From assembly GCF_050633125.1 (NCBI RefSeq), contig NZ_JBOEFX010000001.1, positions 1 through 64,000 of the forward strand: a DNA stretch of 64,000 nucleotides, written 5' to 3'. The notes below the pieces were generated by a model that did no database searches, was not told the DNA's origin, and saw only the letters and a list, made by a program, of their open reading frames with translations. The position numbers were made by a program, and so were the translations under genes. The DNA is from Lewinella sp050633125 (lineage in GTDB: Bacteria > Bacteroidota > Bacteroidia > Chitinophagales > Saprospiraceae). Positions 27,205-35,423 of this stretch are shown in pieces. Position 1 is the stretch's first letter, and every line of letters begins with the position of its first letter.

Positions 27205-29415
27205 ATGAAAGTTAAAACACAACATAATCGCCGATCTTTCTTGAAAGTATCGGCTGCCGCTGGAGGAGGATTGGTACTCGGATTCAGCTGGCTGGCTGGC
27301 TGTTCGCCTGCCGAATCGGAGATTGCCGAAGAGGTAGCCCGTCAAATGCCGGAAAACTGGTTTGATATCAATGGTTTTCTCAAAATTGGCGACAATGGCC
27401 TCGTAACCATTATGTCGCCTAATCCAGAAATCGGACAAAACGTCAAAACTTCCATGCCGATGATCGTCGCCGAAGAGCTTGATGTCGCTTGGGAAGACGT
27501 TATCGTAGAGCAAGCCGGCCTTGATACCGACAACTTCACCCGCCAACTGGCAGGTGGGAGCCAGTCGATTCGCTTTGGCTGGCCAGGCTTGCGCAGAGCT
27601 GGAGCTGCTGCTCGTCATCTACTCGTAGCTGCTGCCGCAGAAAAGTGGCAAGTGCCAGTAGAAGAATTAACGACAGATAATGGTATAATCACCCACGCTG
27701 CTACGGGCCAGACCATTGGTTACGGCGAGATCGCTTCCGCAGCAGCTGGCATAGAAGTTCCCGAAGAAATAGCCCTCAAAGAACCCGCTGATTTTAAAAT
27801 CATTGGTCAAGGGAAAAAGAATGTCGATGGACGAAAAATAACAAAAGGCGAGCCCTTGTTTGGTATCGATGTGCAGCGAGAAGGTATGCTCACTGCGATG
27901 ATCATTCATCCACCCGCTTTTGGTATGAAACTCAAAGCTTACGATGCCACTACCATTAGTAGTATGCCTGGCATTAGCAAGGTCTTTACGATTAACGCCG
28001 ACAAAGAAGGCGTAGAAAAGCAATGGTCAGACACCAATGCCTTCCCGGAATTGATCGCTATTGTAGGTGAAACCACCTGGCAGGTGATGAAGGCCAAGAA
28101 AGCTTTGCAGGTCGAATGGGAGCAAGATACCCCTCCGGAAAGCAGCCCTGAATTGCAACAAGCACTGGTGGCATTGATGGAGACCACTCCTAAGGAAGCA
28201 GCCCGTAAAGATGGCGACCCAACAGGGGCTTTTGCTGCTGCTGCCCAAGTGATAGAAGCCACATACACGGCCCCTTTCTTGGCGCACAATACCATGGAGC
28301 CCATGAATTTCTTTGCGCACGTGACCGCCGATCATGCCGAATTAGAAGGGCCTATCCAGACCCCCGAATTCTTGCGTCCTACGGTGGCTGCTCTGGTGGG
28401 TTTGCCCGAGGAAAAAGTGTCTATCATGATGACCCGCATGGGTGGTGGTTTTGGCCGCCGACTCTACGGCAATTTTGGGGTAGAAGCCGCCTTGATCTCC
28501 AAAGAGATGAACGCGCCGGTAAAACTCCTATACACGCGAGAGGATGACATGACCCAAGGCACCTATCGCCCGGATTACCGTGTGACGTATCGCGCAGCAC
28601 TTGATGAGAATAACGAGCTAATTGGTTTCCATGTTCGTGGTTCCGGCACCAATGGTAGCCCTGTCTTTGCCAACCGGTTTCCTGCCGGAGCGGTAGACAA
28701 TTACCTGGCTGAAAACCTTGAAAAAAGCTCCAATATTTCTACTGGCGCCTGGCGCGCACCGCGCTCGAATTTTATCGCTGGTGCAGAGCAAGCTTTCCTG
28801 GATGAGGTAGCTGAAGCAGCAGGAAAAGATCCTATCGAATTCCGTTTGGAACTCTTTGATCGTGCGATAGCAAAGCCAGTAGGAGAGGAGAACGACTACG
28901 AAGCAGATCGCTACGCAGGTGTGCTCAAGCTGGTAAAAGAAAAGGCTGGCTGGGGTGCCGAACGGGTAGGTGTTCATCGCGGGGTAGCGGCTTATTACTG
29001 CCACAACTCTTATGTAGCTCAGGTCGTGGATGTAGTTATGGAAAACGATCGCCCCAAGGTAGATAAAGTATGGTGCGCCGTAGATTGTGGCATTGTGGTC
29101 AACCCGGAGGGGGCCATCAACCAGATCGAAGGGGGCATTATTGACGGCATCGGCCACGCTATGTACAGCGCCATTACCTTCGAAGATGGCAAGCCTCAAC
29201 AGCGCAATTTTGACAAGTACCGCCTGATTCGTCATACGGAAGCACCCCGCGAAATTGAGGTCTTCTTCGTCGAAAATGGTATCGATCCCACAGGTTTGGG
29301 CGAGCCATCGCTGCCACCGGTTATCGGAGCACTGGCAAATGCGTTGGCCAAAGCTACTGGCGAGCGATTGTATCACCAGCCTTTTGAACTGAACTCAGAG
29401 GAAGTACTGGGTTAG
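27205..29415 (+). CDS. iorB: Molybdopterin-binding subunit of molybdenum hydroxylase (IorB-like)
   Basis: A 736-residue protein. The start at 27205 gives a twin-arginine signal (NRRSFLKVSAAAGGGLVLG) with a C-terminal Cys (LAGC), so the folded cofactor-bound enzyme would be exported by Tat. Xanthine dehydrogenase-family motifs follow: GGGFGRRLYG, TGAWRAPRS and, near the C-terminus, GLGEPSLPP with the catalytic Glu. It would hydroxylate an aldehyde or N-heterocycle with water as oxygen donor and pass electrons to the IorA-like subunit. A longer frame upstream reads through the palindrome and is not used. The substrate is unknown. Confidence 0.9.
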   Translation: MKVKTQHNRRSFLKVSAAAGGGLVLGFSWLAGCSPAESEIAEEVARQMPENWFDINGFLKIGDNGLVTIMSPNPEIGQNVKTSMPMIVAEELDVAWEDVIVEQAGLDTDNFTRQLAGGSQSIRFGWPGLRRAGAAARHLLVAAAAEKWQVPVEELTTDNGIITHAATGQTIGYGEIASAAAGIEVPEEIALKEPADFKIIGQGKKNVDGRKITKGEPLFGIDVQREGMLTAMIIHPPAFGMKLKAYDATTISSMPGISKVFTINADKEGVEKQWSDTNAFPELIAIVGETTWQVMKAKKALQVEWEQDTPPESSPELQQALVALMETTPKEAARKDGDPTGAFAAAAQVIEATYTAPFLAHNTMEPMNFFAHVTADHAELEGPIQTPEFLRPTVAALVGLPEEKVSIMMTRMGGGFGRRLYGNFGVEAALISKEMNAPVKLLYTREDDMTQGTYRPDYRVTYRAALDENNELIGFHVRGSGTNGSPVFANRFPAGAVDNYLAENLEKSSNISTGAWRAPRSNFIAGAEQAFLDEVAEAAGKDPIEFRLELFDRAIAKPVGEENDYEADRYAGVLKLVKEKAGWGAERVGVHRGVAAYYCHNSYVAQVVDVVMENDRPKVDKVWCAVDCGIVVNPEGAINQIEGGIIDGIGHAMYSAITFEDGKPQQRNFDKYRLIRHTEAPREIEVFFVENGIDPTGLGEPSLPPVIGALANALAKATGERLYHQPFELNSEEVLG

Positions 29416-29485
29416 TAAGAGGTACGAAGCAGGTAAGAGTGGATATGTCAGGTAGGAAGTGTCATTGATTTGGCATCCCCCGGCC

Positions 29486-29651
29486 TAAGAGCTTATTTGG
29501 TAGAGCCTGATTAGTCGAAATCGAGCAAAATTTATTCTGATTGAGGCTCAAGGAAGGAGCATAGCCGTAGCTAAGTGACTGATCGCAGAACGAAGAGCAG
29601 GATGAAATTTGCCGATTGCAGACAATTGAGGCCCTACCAAACAAGCTCTAA
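29486..29651. repeat. 166-bp imperfect palindromic element
   Basis: The ends TAAGAGCTTATTTGGTAG (from 29486) and CTACCAAACAAGCTCTAA (to 29651) are inverted repeats with few mismatches. The inner arms also pair (AATCGAGCAAAATTTATTCTG region against its counterpart near 29600), so almost the whole element folds as one long hairpin. It is followed by a GC-rich stretch (29652-29745, GAGCCGGGCCGGGCTATCCG) and then by the remnant of a gene. Confidence 0.75.
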
Positions 29652-29755
29652 GAGCCGGGCCGGGCTATCCGCTCTTATACGCCTCCGCTTTGCTACGCGC
29701 ATACCGCTACTATCCCTGGCTGTGCTCGCTCCGCTGCGCTTTGAAAACAAGTGAT

Positions 29756-30044
29756 AGGGTTTATTCAATCTCGAAAGAAATCATTGAGAAGCATAAGGTT
29801 GATATCGAACACTTTTTAAATAAAGTGGGTAGTCAACTGGGGTTGAGAAATTTCCCCGCCCATGCAGAAGTAAGAATAGATGAAAACGGAAAAATTGTGC
29901 CTATTGAAATCAATCCTTTAAGATTTGGTGGTTGGTGTACTACTGGCGATTTGTTAGGGGTAACCTTAGGTTTTAACGCCTACAAATGCTTTTATGAAAA
30001 CAAAAAGCCAGACAGGGAGGAAATATTTGATTACAAAAAAAGAA
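29756..30044 (+). pseudogene. ATP-grasp domain gene remnant (C-terminal fragment)
   Basis: From about 29756 the plus frame encodes an ATP-grasp C-terminal segment: HAEVRIDENGKIVPIEINPL, containing the metal-binding E-I-N triad, then RFGGWCTTGDL. The rest of the enzyme, including the ATP-binding part, is absent. The upstream sequence is repeat-like and contains no homologous region. The frame runs on into the next gene without a proper end. I read this as a decayed gene whose 5' part was lost at the junction with the palindromic element. Confidence 0.7.
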
Positions 30045-30647
30045 ATGATGAATACCCTGACCTTTTTCCGCTACGGCATTCTATTACTGGCTTTCGGAGC
30101 ATTACCTGGTTGGTCGGTGTCTCAGGTTTATGTCGACCTTTTAGTAGGAGCCCATCCTCAGTTTTTGAATGATGGGGGAGCTTCCGTTCATATCAACGGA
30201 GCGATTGGCTACCAGGGAAGTACGAACGTGGGATATGGCGTCTGTTTTGGAGGGATGAGTGTATTGTCGGTAAGCACCACTCGATCTTTTTCCACCTTTG
30301 GGGTACAGTATCGGTGGCTCGGTAATCAGCGCCATAAGTATTTTGCAAAAGCAGAATTTGGAACGCTACTTAACGCTAGTTACACCACTGATGGCCCTTA
30401 TCTCTATGAATACGAATCAGGCTTTAATCCTTATTTTCGGATTTATACAGGCTACCGTTTAGGGCGATTTACGGTAGCGCTCAACTATACCCGGATTACG
30501 CCTTTTTCTGAAAGCATCTTGGCCTATGATGAAAATACAGGTGATTTTTTGCCCACTAATGATATCCGACACCGAGACCAGCATGACTTACAGCTGTCTA
30601 TAGGCTTTATGCTAGATAACTTTCGTCCGATAAAGAAGATTCGGTAA
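30045..30647 (+). CDS. Small secreted barrel-like protein
   Basis: About 200 residues starting MMNTLTFFRYGILLLAFGALPGWSVSQ, a signal peptide, followed by VYVDLLVGAHPQFLNDGG and alternating Gly/aromatic strands up to LQLSIGFMLDN. The pattern suggests an outer-membrane beta-barrel or a similar beta-rich secreted protein. No named family is recognised. An earlier in-frame ATG at 29994 would start inside the ATP-grasp remnant and is not preferred. Confidence 0.65.
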   Translation: MMNTLTFFRYGILLLAFGALPGWSVSQVYVDLLVGAHPQFLNDGGASVHINGAIGYQGSTNVGYGVCFGGMSVLSVSTTRSFSTFGVQYRWLGNQRHKYFAKAEFGTLLNASYTTDGPYLYEYESGFNPYFRIYTGYRLGRFTVALNYTRITPFSESILAYDENTGDFLPTNDIRHRDQHDLQLSIGFMLDNFRPIKKIR

Positions 30648-30725
30648 GATTCGCTTATCTTAGAGAGGCTCGATTGGGGTTTATTCCGATTTGGTGTGTT
30701 TATTCCTAATTCTAAACGATACAAA

Positions 30726-31160
30726 ATGGAAAATCAAACAACAACAATTCCAAAGTGGTATTGGGCCGTAGCTGTCATTTTTTTACTCTGGAACCTGATG
30801 GGTGTAGGTTCGTTTTTTTACCATGTGTTCATTACGGAAGAAGCCTTAAGCGCTTTACCTATCGCAGAGCAAGATCTTTATCGAAGCTATCCATTTTGGA
30901 CAAAAATAGCTTTCGCTGTTGCGGTCTTTGGAGGTCTAGCTGGCTGTATAGGCTTGTTGATGAAGAAAGGATGGGCCAGAATGGCTTTTATCATTTCGCT
31001 AGCTGGCATCATCCCGCAAATGAGCTATGACTTGTTTATTAGTAACGCAAAAGAAGTCTATGGTGAGGGTACAGAATATATGCCTATTTCCATTATCGTA
31101 GTGGGGGTGTTTCTCGTTTGGTTTTCTTCCTATGCAGTCAAGAAAGGTTGGTTGAGATAG
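30726..31160 (+). CDS. Four-helix membrane protein
   Basis: A 144-residue protein starting MENQTTTIPKWYWAVAVIFL, with four hydrophobic helices (about 12-32, 54-76, 80-97 and 115-134). The second loop, LPIAEQDLYRSYPFWTKIAFA, recalls small Bacteroidota membrane proteins often annotated only as hypothetical. No function can be given. Confidence 0.7.
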   Translation: MENQTTTIPKWYWAVAVIFLLWNLMGVGSFFYHVFITEEALSALPIAEQDLYRSYPFWTKIAFAVAVFGGLAGCIGLLMKKGWARMAFIISLAGIIPQMSYDLFISNAKEVYGEGTEYMPISIIVVGVFLVWFSSYAVKKGWLR

Positions 31161-31318
31161 GTATTCCCCTCAGCCAGTGATAGTAGTGGAATGCGCGGAG
31201 CTTGGCGAGCACATTATAACGGATAGCGCGGTGCCTTGGCAGGCTGCAAAATAATTACCACCGTGCGAAATTTTGAAATTTGTATTTGTGTTGTTCCCTT
31301 CCTTCTCTTCAACTGTTC

Positions 31319-31326
31319 TACCTTTG
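31319..31326 (+). promoter_or_regulatory. Bacteroidota -7 promoter element upstream of enoyl-CoA hydratase gene
   Basis: TACCTTTG matches the TAnnTTTG consensus and lies 22 bp upstream of the ATG at 31348. A TTG lies about 25 bp further upstream, longer than the usual 19-23 base spacing. Confidence 0.45.
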
Positions 31327-31347
31327 CGGAAAATAAAAAAGTTTAAC

Positions 31348-32130
31348 ATGTCCTACCAAAATCTGCTGGTGACCGAAGAGGGTCCCTTTCTCACTGTAAC
31401 GATCAACCGCGAGAAGGCGCTTAATGCCTTGAATCAACAAACGATGAGCGATTTGGCGCAGTTTTTTGGTGAAGATTTGCCTCAACGTAGTGATGTTCGG
31501 GGAGTGATCCTTACTGGTGCTGGCGACCGTGCTTTTGTAGCAGGTGCTGATATCAAGGAGTTTACCAGTCTGGAAGGAGAAGGAGGTGCCAATATGGCCC
31601 AACGTGGACAGGATGTCTTCTTTTTGATTGAGCGTTCGCAGGTGCCTGTGGTGGCGGCTATTCAAGGGTTTGCACTGGGTGGTGGTTGTGAGTTGGCCAT
31701 GGCCTGTCACCTGAGAATAGCAGGAGAGAAGGCACGTTTTGGTCAGCCTGAAGTGAATTTAGGAATTATCCCTGGTTACGGGGGCACGCAACGACTGATC
31801 CAATACATTGGCAAAACAAAAGCAACAGAATTGATGATGACCGGCGATATGCTGGGCGCAGAGGATGCGCTGCGGCTTGGCTTGGTCAATTATGTTGTAG
31901 CTCCTGGTGAGGAAATAGCCAAGGCGAAGGAACTTCTACAAAAAATTGCCACAAAAGGCCCACGCGCAATCGCTAAAGTGATCGAAGCCGTCAATGCCTA
32001 TTTTCAGTACGATGTCGATGGGTTCGCTAATGAAGTTAGTGGTTTCGGAGATGTCACCAAGACCGAAGATTTCAAGGAAGGTGCGCAAGCTTTTGTTGAG
32101 AAGCGGGCTGCTAATTTCACAGGGAAGTAG
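31348..32130 (+). CDS. Enoyl-CoA hydratase/isomerase (crotonase)
   Basis: A 260-residue crotonase-fold protein starting MSYQNLLVTEEG. Oxyanion-hole motifs are present (AGADIKEF and FALGGGCELAMAC), and both catalytic Glu residues lie in conserved contexts (GGGCELA and GQPEVNLGIIPGYGGTQRL). It hydrates 2-enoyl-CoA in fatty-acid or related acyl-CoA degradation in the cytoplasm. The length is standard. It is monocistronic as far as can be seen. A 25-codon upstream extension is rejected because it covers the promoter element. Confidence 0.92.
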   Translation: MSYQNLLVTEEGPFLTVTINREKALNALNQQTMSDLAQFFGEDLPQRSDVRGVILTGAGDRAFVAGADIKEFTSLEGEGGANMAQRGQDVFFLIERSQVPVVAAIQGFALGGGCELAMACHLRIAGEKARFGQPEVNLGIIPGYGGTQRLIQYIGKTKATELMMTGDMLGAEDALRLGLVNYVVAPGEEIAKAKELLQKIATKGPRAIAKVIEAVNAYFQYDVDGFANEVSGFGDVTKTEDFKEGAQAFVEKRAANFTGK

Positions 32131-32136
32131 GGGGGG

Positions 32137-32278
32137 CGCTGCGCTCACGGAGATGCTTGCTGCTCTCGCGGTTTTTGCAACTCCCTAGATGATGTATCTC
32201 CTCTTTAAATCTGGATCACGTTTTAGCTAGTTCTTTGGAGAATCTAAAACCAATTAACTTAGCCCCGTGAGCGCAGCG
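32137..32278. repeat. 14-bp inverted repeats framing the gap between convergent genes
   Basis: CGCTGCGCTCACGG (32137-32150) and its exact complement CCGTGAGCGCAGCG (32265-32278) lie at the two ends of the 152-bp gap between the enoyl-CoA hydratase and sppA genes. The 114-base interior shows no coding signal. A shared terminator or a small inserted element are both possible. Confidence 0.6.
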
Positions 32279-32282
32279 AACA

Positions 32283-34052
32283 CTAAAACCCTCCTTCCAT
32301 CATAAATGGCAGGCGCATTTGCATACCTTGGCCATCAGACATTTCCTTTAGGTAGTTGTAGTAAGGGTAGAAGCTGCCCAACTGTTCCTTGAGCGCCATC
32401 TTTTGCAGTGCATCCTGAGGATTAAGCAATTCGTTGGCCAAGCGCTCCCAAGGGTGTTGTGGTGTGGGATAGGTGGTGGTGTGGTAATCCTCTAAGCTGG
32501 CTAGTTCTGCTGCTTTTGTGATGGCGGCATCTAGGTTGCCTAATTCATCTACCAGGCCAATTTCTTTTGCGGTGGTACCAACCCATACGCGGCCTTGTGC
32601 AACACTATCTACAGCAGCAACGGGCATTCCACGGCCTGTACTTACTCTACTAAGGAAGGTTTCATACATCTTTTGGGTACGTGCCCGCAAGAGGGCTTTT
32701 TCTCCTTCTGACATATCGAATGCAGGGTTGATACCTGCGGCAAATGGGCCAGTTTTTACACTGTCGAAATGAACGCCTATTTTTTGCTTGAGCAATTCTT
32801 GAAACTGTGGAATAGCACTCACCACACCGATACTGCCGGTAATGGTACTAGGTTCGGCAAGAATATGATCAGCAGGAGCTGCGATGTAGTAGCCGCCGGA
32901 AGCAGCAACGGCTCCCATAGATACGACCAGTGGCTTACCGCTGGCCTTGAGGTCCATAAGGGCTTGCCAAATATGATCAGAAGCCATGGCGCTACCGCCG
33001 GGAGAATTGACACGAAGTACAACTGCTTTGACGCTTTCGTCGTTCTTGAGTTCTTCGATGAGCTTGACGTAGGTTTTGTCACCGACCTGCGCCACCTGGC
33101 CTTTACCGTCGACAATGACTCCTTCAGCCATTAGCAAGGCGATTTTTTCACCACCGTGATTCACATCTTCCAATAATGGGTTGTAGTAGCCGCCTAATTT
33201 GACAAAATTGATATCGTCATTGCTATCTAGACCGATTTGGCCGCGCAATTGATCGAGTAATTCTTCGCGGTAGATAATTTGATCTACTAGCCCCGTGCTT
33301 AGCGCATCATCAGGGTCTATACCTGCGTAGGTAGCCGCTAGTCTGTCAAGGGCCGCTGTGGAAAGTCCTCTGGTTTCGCTTACATCCTCGAGCATTAGGC
33401 GATACATTTCTCCCAAGAAAGCGCGAGTTTGATCTTTGCTAGGCTCCGACATGCTGTTGCGGCGATAGGGTTCAGAAGCACTTTTGTAGCGGCCCGCAAA
33501 AAAGACTTCATAGTCTACACCAATGCGGTCCAGTACATCTTTGAAAAAGGGATACTGAGCAGAGAATCCACGCCAGTCTACCACGCCTAGAGGTGCCAGT
33601 GTTACCTTGTCAGCAGCAGAAGAGAGGTAGTAGCCCCCTTGGGCATAATAAGGAGCATAGGCGTAAATGAATTTGCCACTGGTGCGGAAATCCACTAGCG
33701 CCTCACGAATAGCGCGCATGGTCGTAAAGCTGGCCATCGGCATTTCTGGTTCGAGAAAGATACCTTTTATCTTGTCGTCGTTTTTAGCTTTTTCAATAGC
33801 CTTGATAATGTCGCGCAGCCCCAGCGTACGTTCAGGGTCAAGCTCAAAACTTGCGGTTTCAACATTGTCCATTAATTCAGGAATCGCCTGGTTCAGCTTG
33901 AGGTGTAAAACCGAATTAGCGCTTACCGGAGTAGCTTGGTCAGCCTTGCCGGCCAGGGCTCCTATACTGCCAACGACAATAAAGAAAATTACGAAAAGGG
34001 CAATGAAAGTGCCCAGGCACGAAGCAAAAAGAAACTTGAAGAATTGACGCAT
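32283..34052 (-). CDS. sppA: Signal peptide peptidase SppA, 67-kDa type
   Basis: A 589-residue protein with one N-terminal transmembrane helix (about 8-32) and two tandem S49/ClpP-like domains. The first carries the conserved Lys in YYLSSAADKVTLAPLG; the second carries the nucleophile Ser in STITGSIGVVSA and the motif VNSPGGSAMASDHIW. Length and two-domain layout match the long SppA form, which degrades cleaved signal peptides and membrane fragments from the periplasmic face. It is convergent with the enoyl-CoA hydratase gene and stands alone. Confidence 0.93.
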   Translation of the reverse strand: MRQFFKFLFASCLGTFIALFVIFFIVVGSIGALAGKADQATPVSANSVLHLKLNQAIPELMDNVETASFELDPERTLGLRDIIKAIEKAKNDDKIKGIFLEPEMPMASFTTMRAIREALVDFRTSGKFIYAYAPYYAQGGYYLSSAADKVTLAPLGVVDWRGFSAQYPFFKDVLDRIGVDYEVFFAGRYKSASEPYRRNSMSEPSKDQTRAFLGEMYRLMLEDVSETRGLSTAALDRLAATYAGIDPDDALSTGLVDQIIYREELLDQLRGQIGLDSNDDINFVKLGGYYNPLLEDVNHGGEKIALLMAEGVIVDGKGQVAQVGDKTYVKLIEELKNDESVKAVVLRVNSPGGSAMASDHIWQALMDLKASGKPLVVSMGAVAASGGYYIAAPADHILAEPSTITGSIGVVSAIPQFQELLKQKIGVHFDSVKTGPFAAGINPAFDMSEGEKALLRARTQKMYETFLSRVSTGRGMPVAAVDSVAQGRVWVGTTAKEIGLVDELGNLDAAITKAAELASLEDYHTTTYPTPQHPWERLANELLNPQDALQKMALKEQLGSFYPYYNYLKEMSDGQGMQMRLPFMMEGGF

Positions 34053-34166
34053 GCTGTTTTGTTTGGGAACGCGAAATTTGGGATGAAAAAATCACGAACA
34101 CAAGGTATCCATTGCATCTTGGATGCAGGCCTTTATTCGATGAAGAACGAGCTTCTGTAGACTAAT

Positions 34167-35419
34167 TTAATAACGGCTTCCACCCTTGGCTATCGCTAAC
34201 CACTGGTAAAGGAAGATACCGATGAATAAATACATCATAAGATTGTCGGCCATCTCATGATTTCCTAGGAATACCGTGACTACCCCCAAAACCCACAAGG
34301 CCCCTAGTAAGATGGTTGACCCCACTAGAATGCGTTGGTCTTTAGGCGTCCGTCCGGCAAACATAGAAGACAGGGGAATCATCATTGCAATAGCACCAAT
34401 GCCTGAGAACAGATAACCCTCGTGTTGCACATTGCTAAAAAAGTGGATGCCAATAAATACTAAGGCTACTGCCAGCAGGGCACCAACCAGCCGTGCGCTT
34501 ATTTTTGCCTTTGGTTTTAATAAGTATTTGCCGAAAGGGTGTAAAAACAGAAAGAGGTTAGAGATAGGTTCAAAGAACCAGGTGGACAAGGCAAAAGCGA
34601 TGTAGGCGTAGAGAATAGGGTTGAGGAAGGGAGCTAAATCGGGGTTGTTTTGTGCGATGTTATTCACTACGCGGTAGCCAAGATAGATACCGATGATAAA
34701 AGCCCATTGGTATTGTGCTGTAAGGCGGTTCATCCAGAATACGTAGCGTAAAAACTGCCGGTAAAAGAAATTTTTAGCTTTGATGGCTTCCATCATCCCG
34801 GCTTGGGCATATTCGAAATTGGGCTGCAGGCGGAGCGCTTCGGCAAAATGCTCTTGTGCTTCCTGCGCGCGACCGGTTTCTAATTTTGACCAGCCCAGAT
34901 TAGCGTGTGTATAGCTGTTTTCCGGCTGGTGTTCCAGCGAAGTGGCAATGGTATCAAGTGCATCTTCGGCTTTTTCCAGTTTTACCAGTGCTCGAGCACG
35001 AACGTTGAGACAAAAGGTGTTTTCGGGGTCGAGGCCAAGGCCTGCATTGGCTGCTTCAAGGGCACCTTGATAATCCTTGGTCGCCAGTTTCAGTTCTCCT
35101 AAAACGCCACGATAAGCGCCTACGACGGGGTTCAGGACGATGGCGTTTTCTATTTCTTTTATGGCTTCCGGCTCTCTGTCGAGTCGGAAGAGGATCAATG
35201 CTCTTTGAGCAATCAGTTCGTCATCATTTNNGCCCGGGAATTGATCTCCAGCGCCTCTTCGTGTTGGTCTTGCGCAGAGAGCACCTCTGCCAGAAGGAAG
35301 AGTGCATAAACCTCGTCGGGGTTTTCACTTAGATGCTGTCGGACTTCCCGTTCAGCTTCCGGAAAACGTTGCTGGTTATAGTAGAGCTTTGCTTTTTGGA
35401 GACTGTGGTCGTTGCTCAT
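34167..35419 (-). CDS. TPR-repeat membrane protein, interrupted by an assembly gap
   Basis: The start is MSNDHSLQKAKLYYNQQRF at 35419, four bases after the stop of the AAA gene. The protein has about 417 residues. TPR repeats fill residues 1-200 (DPENTFCLNVRARALVKLEK and similar), then five or six hydrophobic helices follow (IGIYLGYRVV to GALWVLGVVTVFL). Two undetermined bases at 35230-35231 break the frame. The reading NDDELIAQRALILFRLD after the gap continues the TPR series in a different frame from the part before it, so one more base is probably missing there. Treating the gene as one is an inference from that continuity. It is probably co-transcribed with the TPR-AAA ATPase. Confidence 0.75.
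35230..35231. other. Undetermined bases (NN) inside the TPR gene
   Basis: These are the only ambiguous bases in the window. The frame before and after them differs by one, so the true gap length is not two bases modulo three. Any split of this gene into two annotations is an artefact. Confidence 0.95.
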
Positions 35420-35423
35420 AGGG

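Noticed and set aside
28618..29376. 252-codon frame antisense to the molybdopterin subunit
   Set aside because: It is a shadow of a strongly conserved coding sequence, with no family pattern of its own.
29690..30172. Complete 160-residue protein at the ATP-grasp remnant
   Set aside because: Its first residues come from repeat sequence and its tail is an out-of-frame reading of the next gene; only the middle is ATP-grasp-like.
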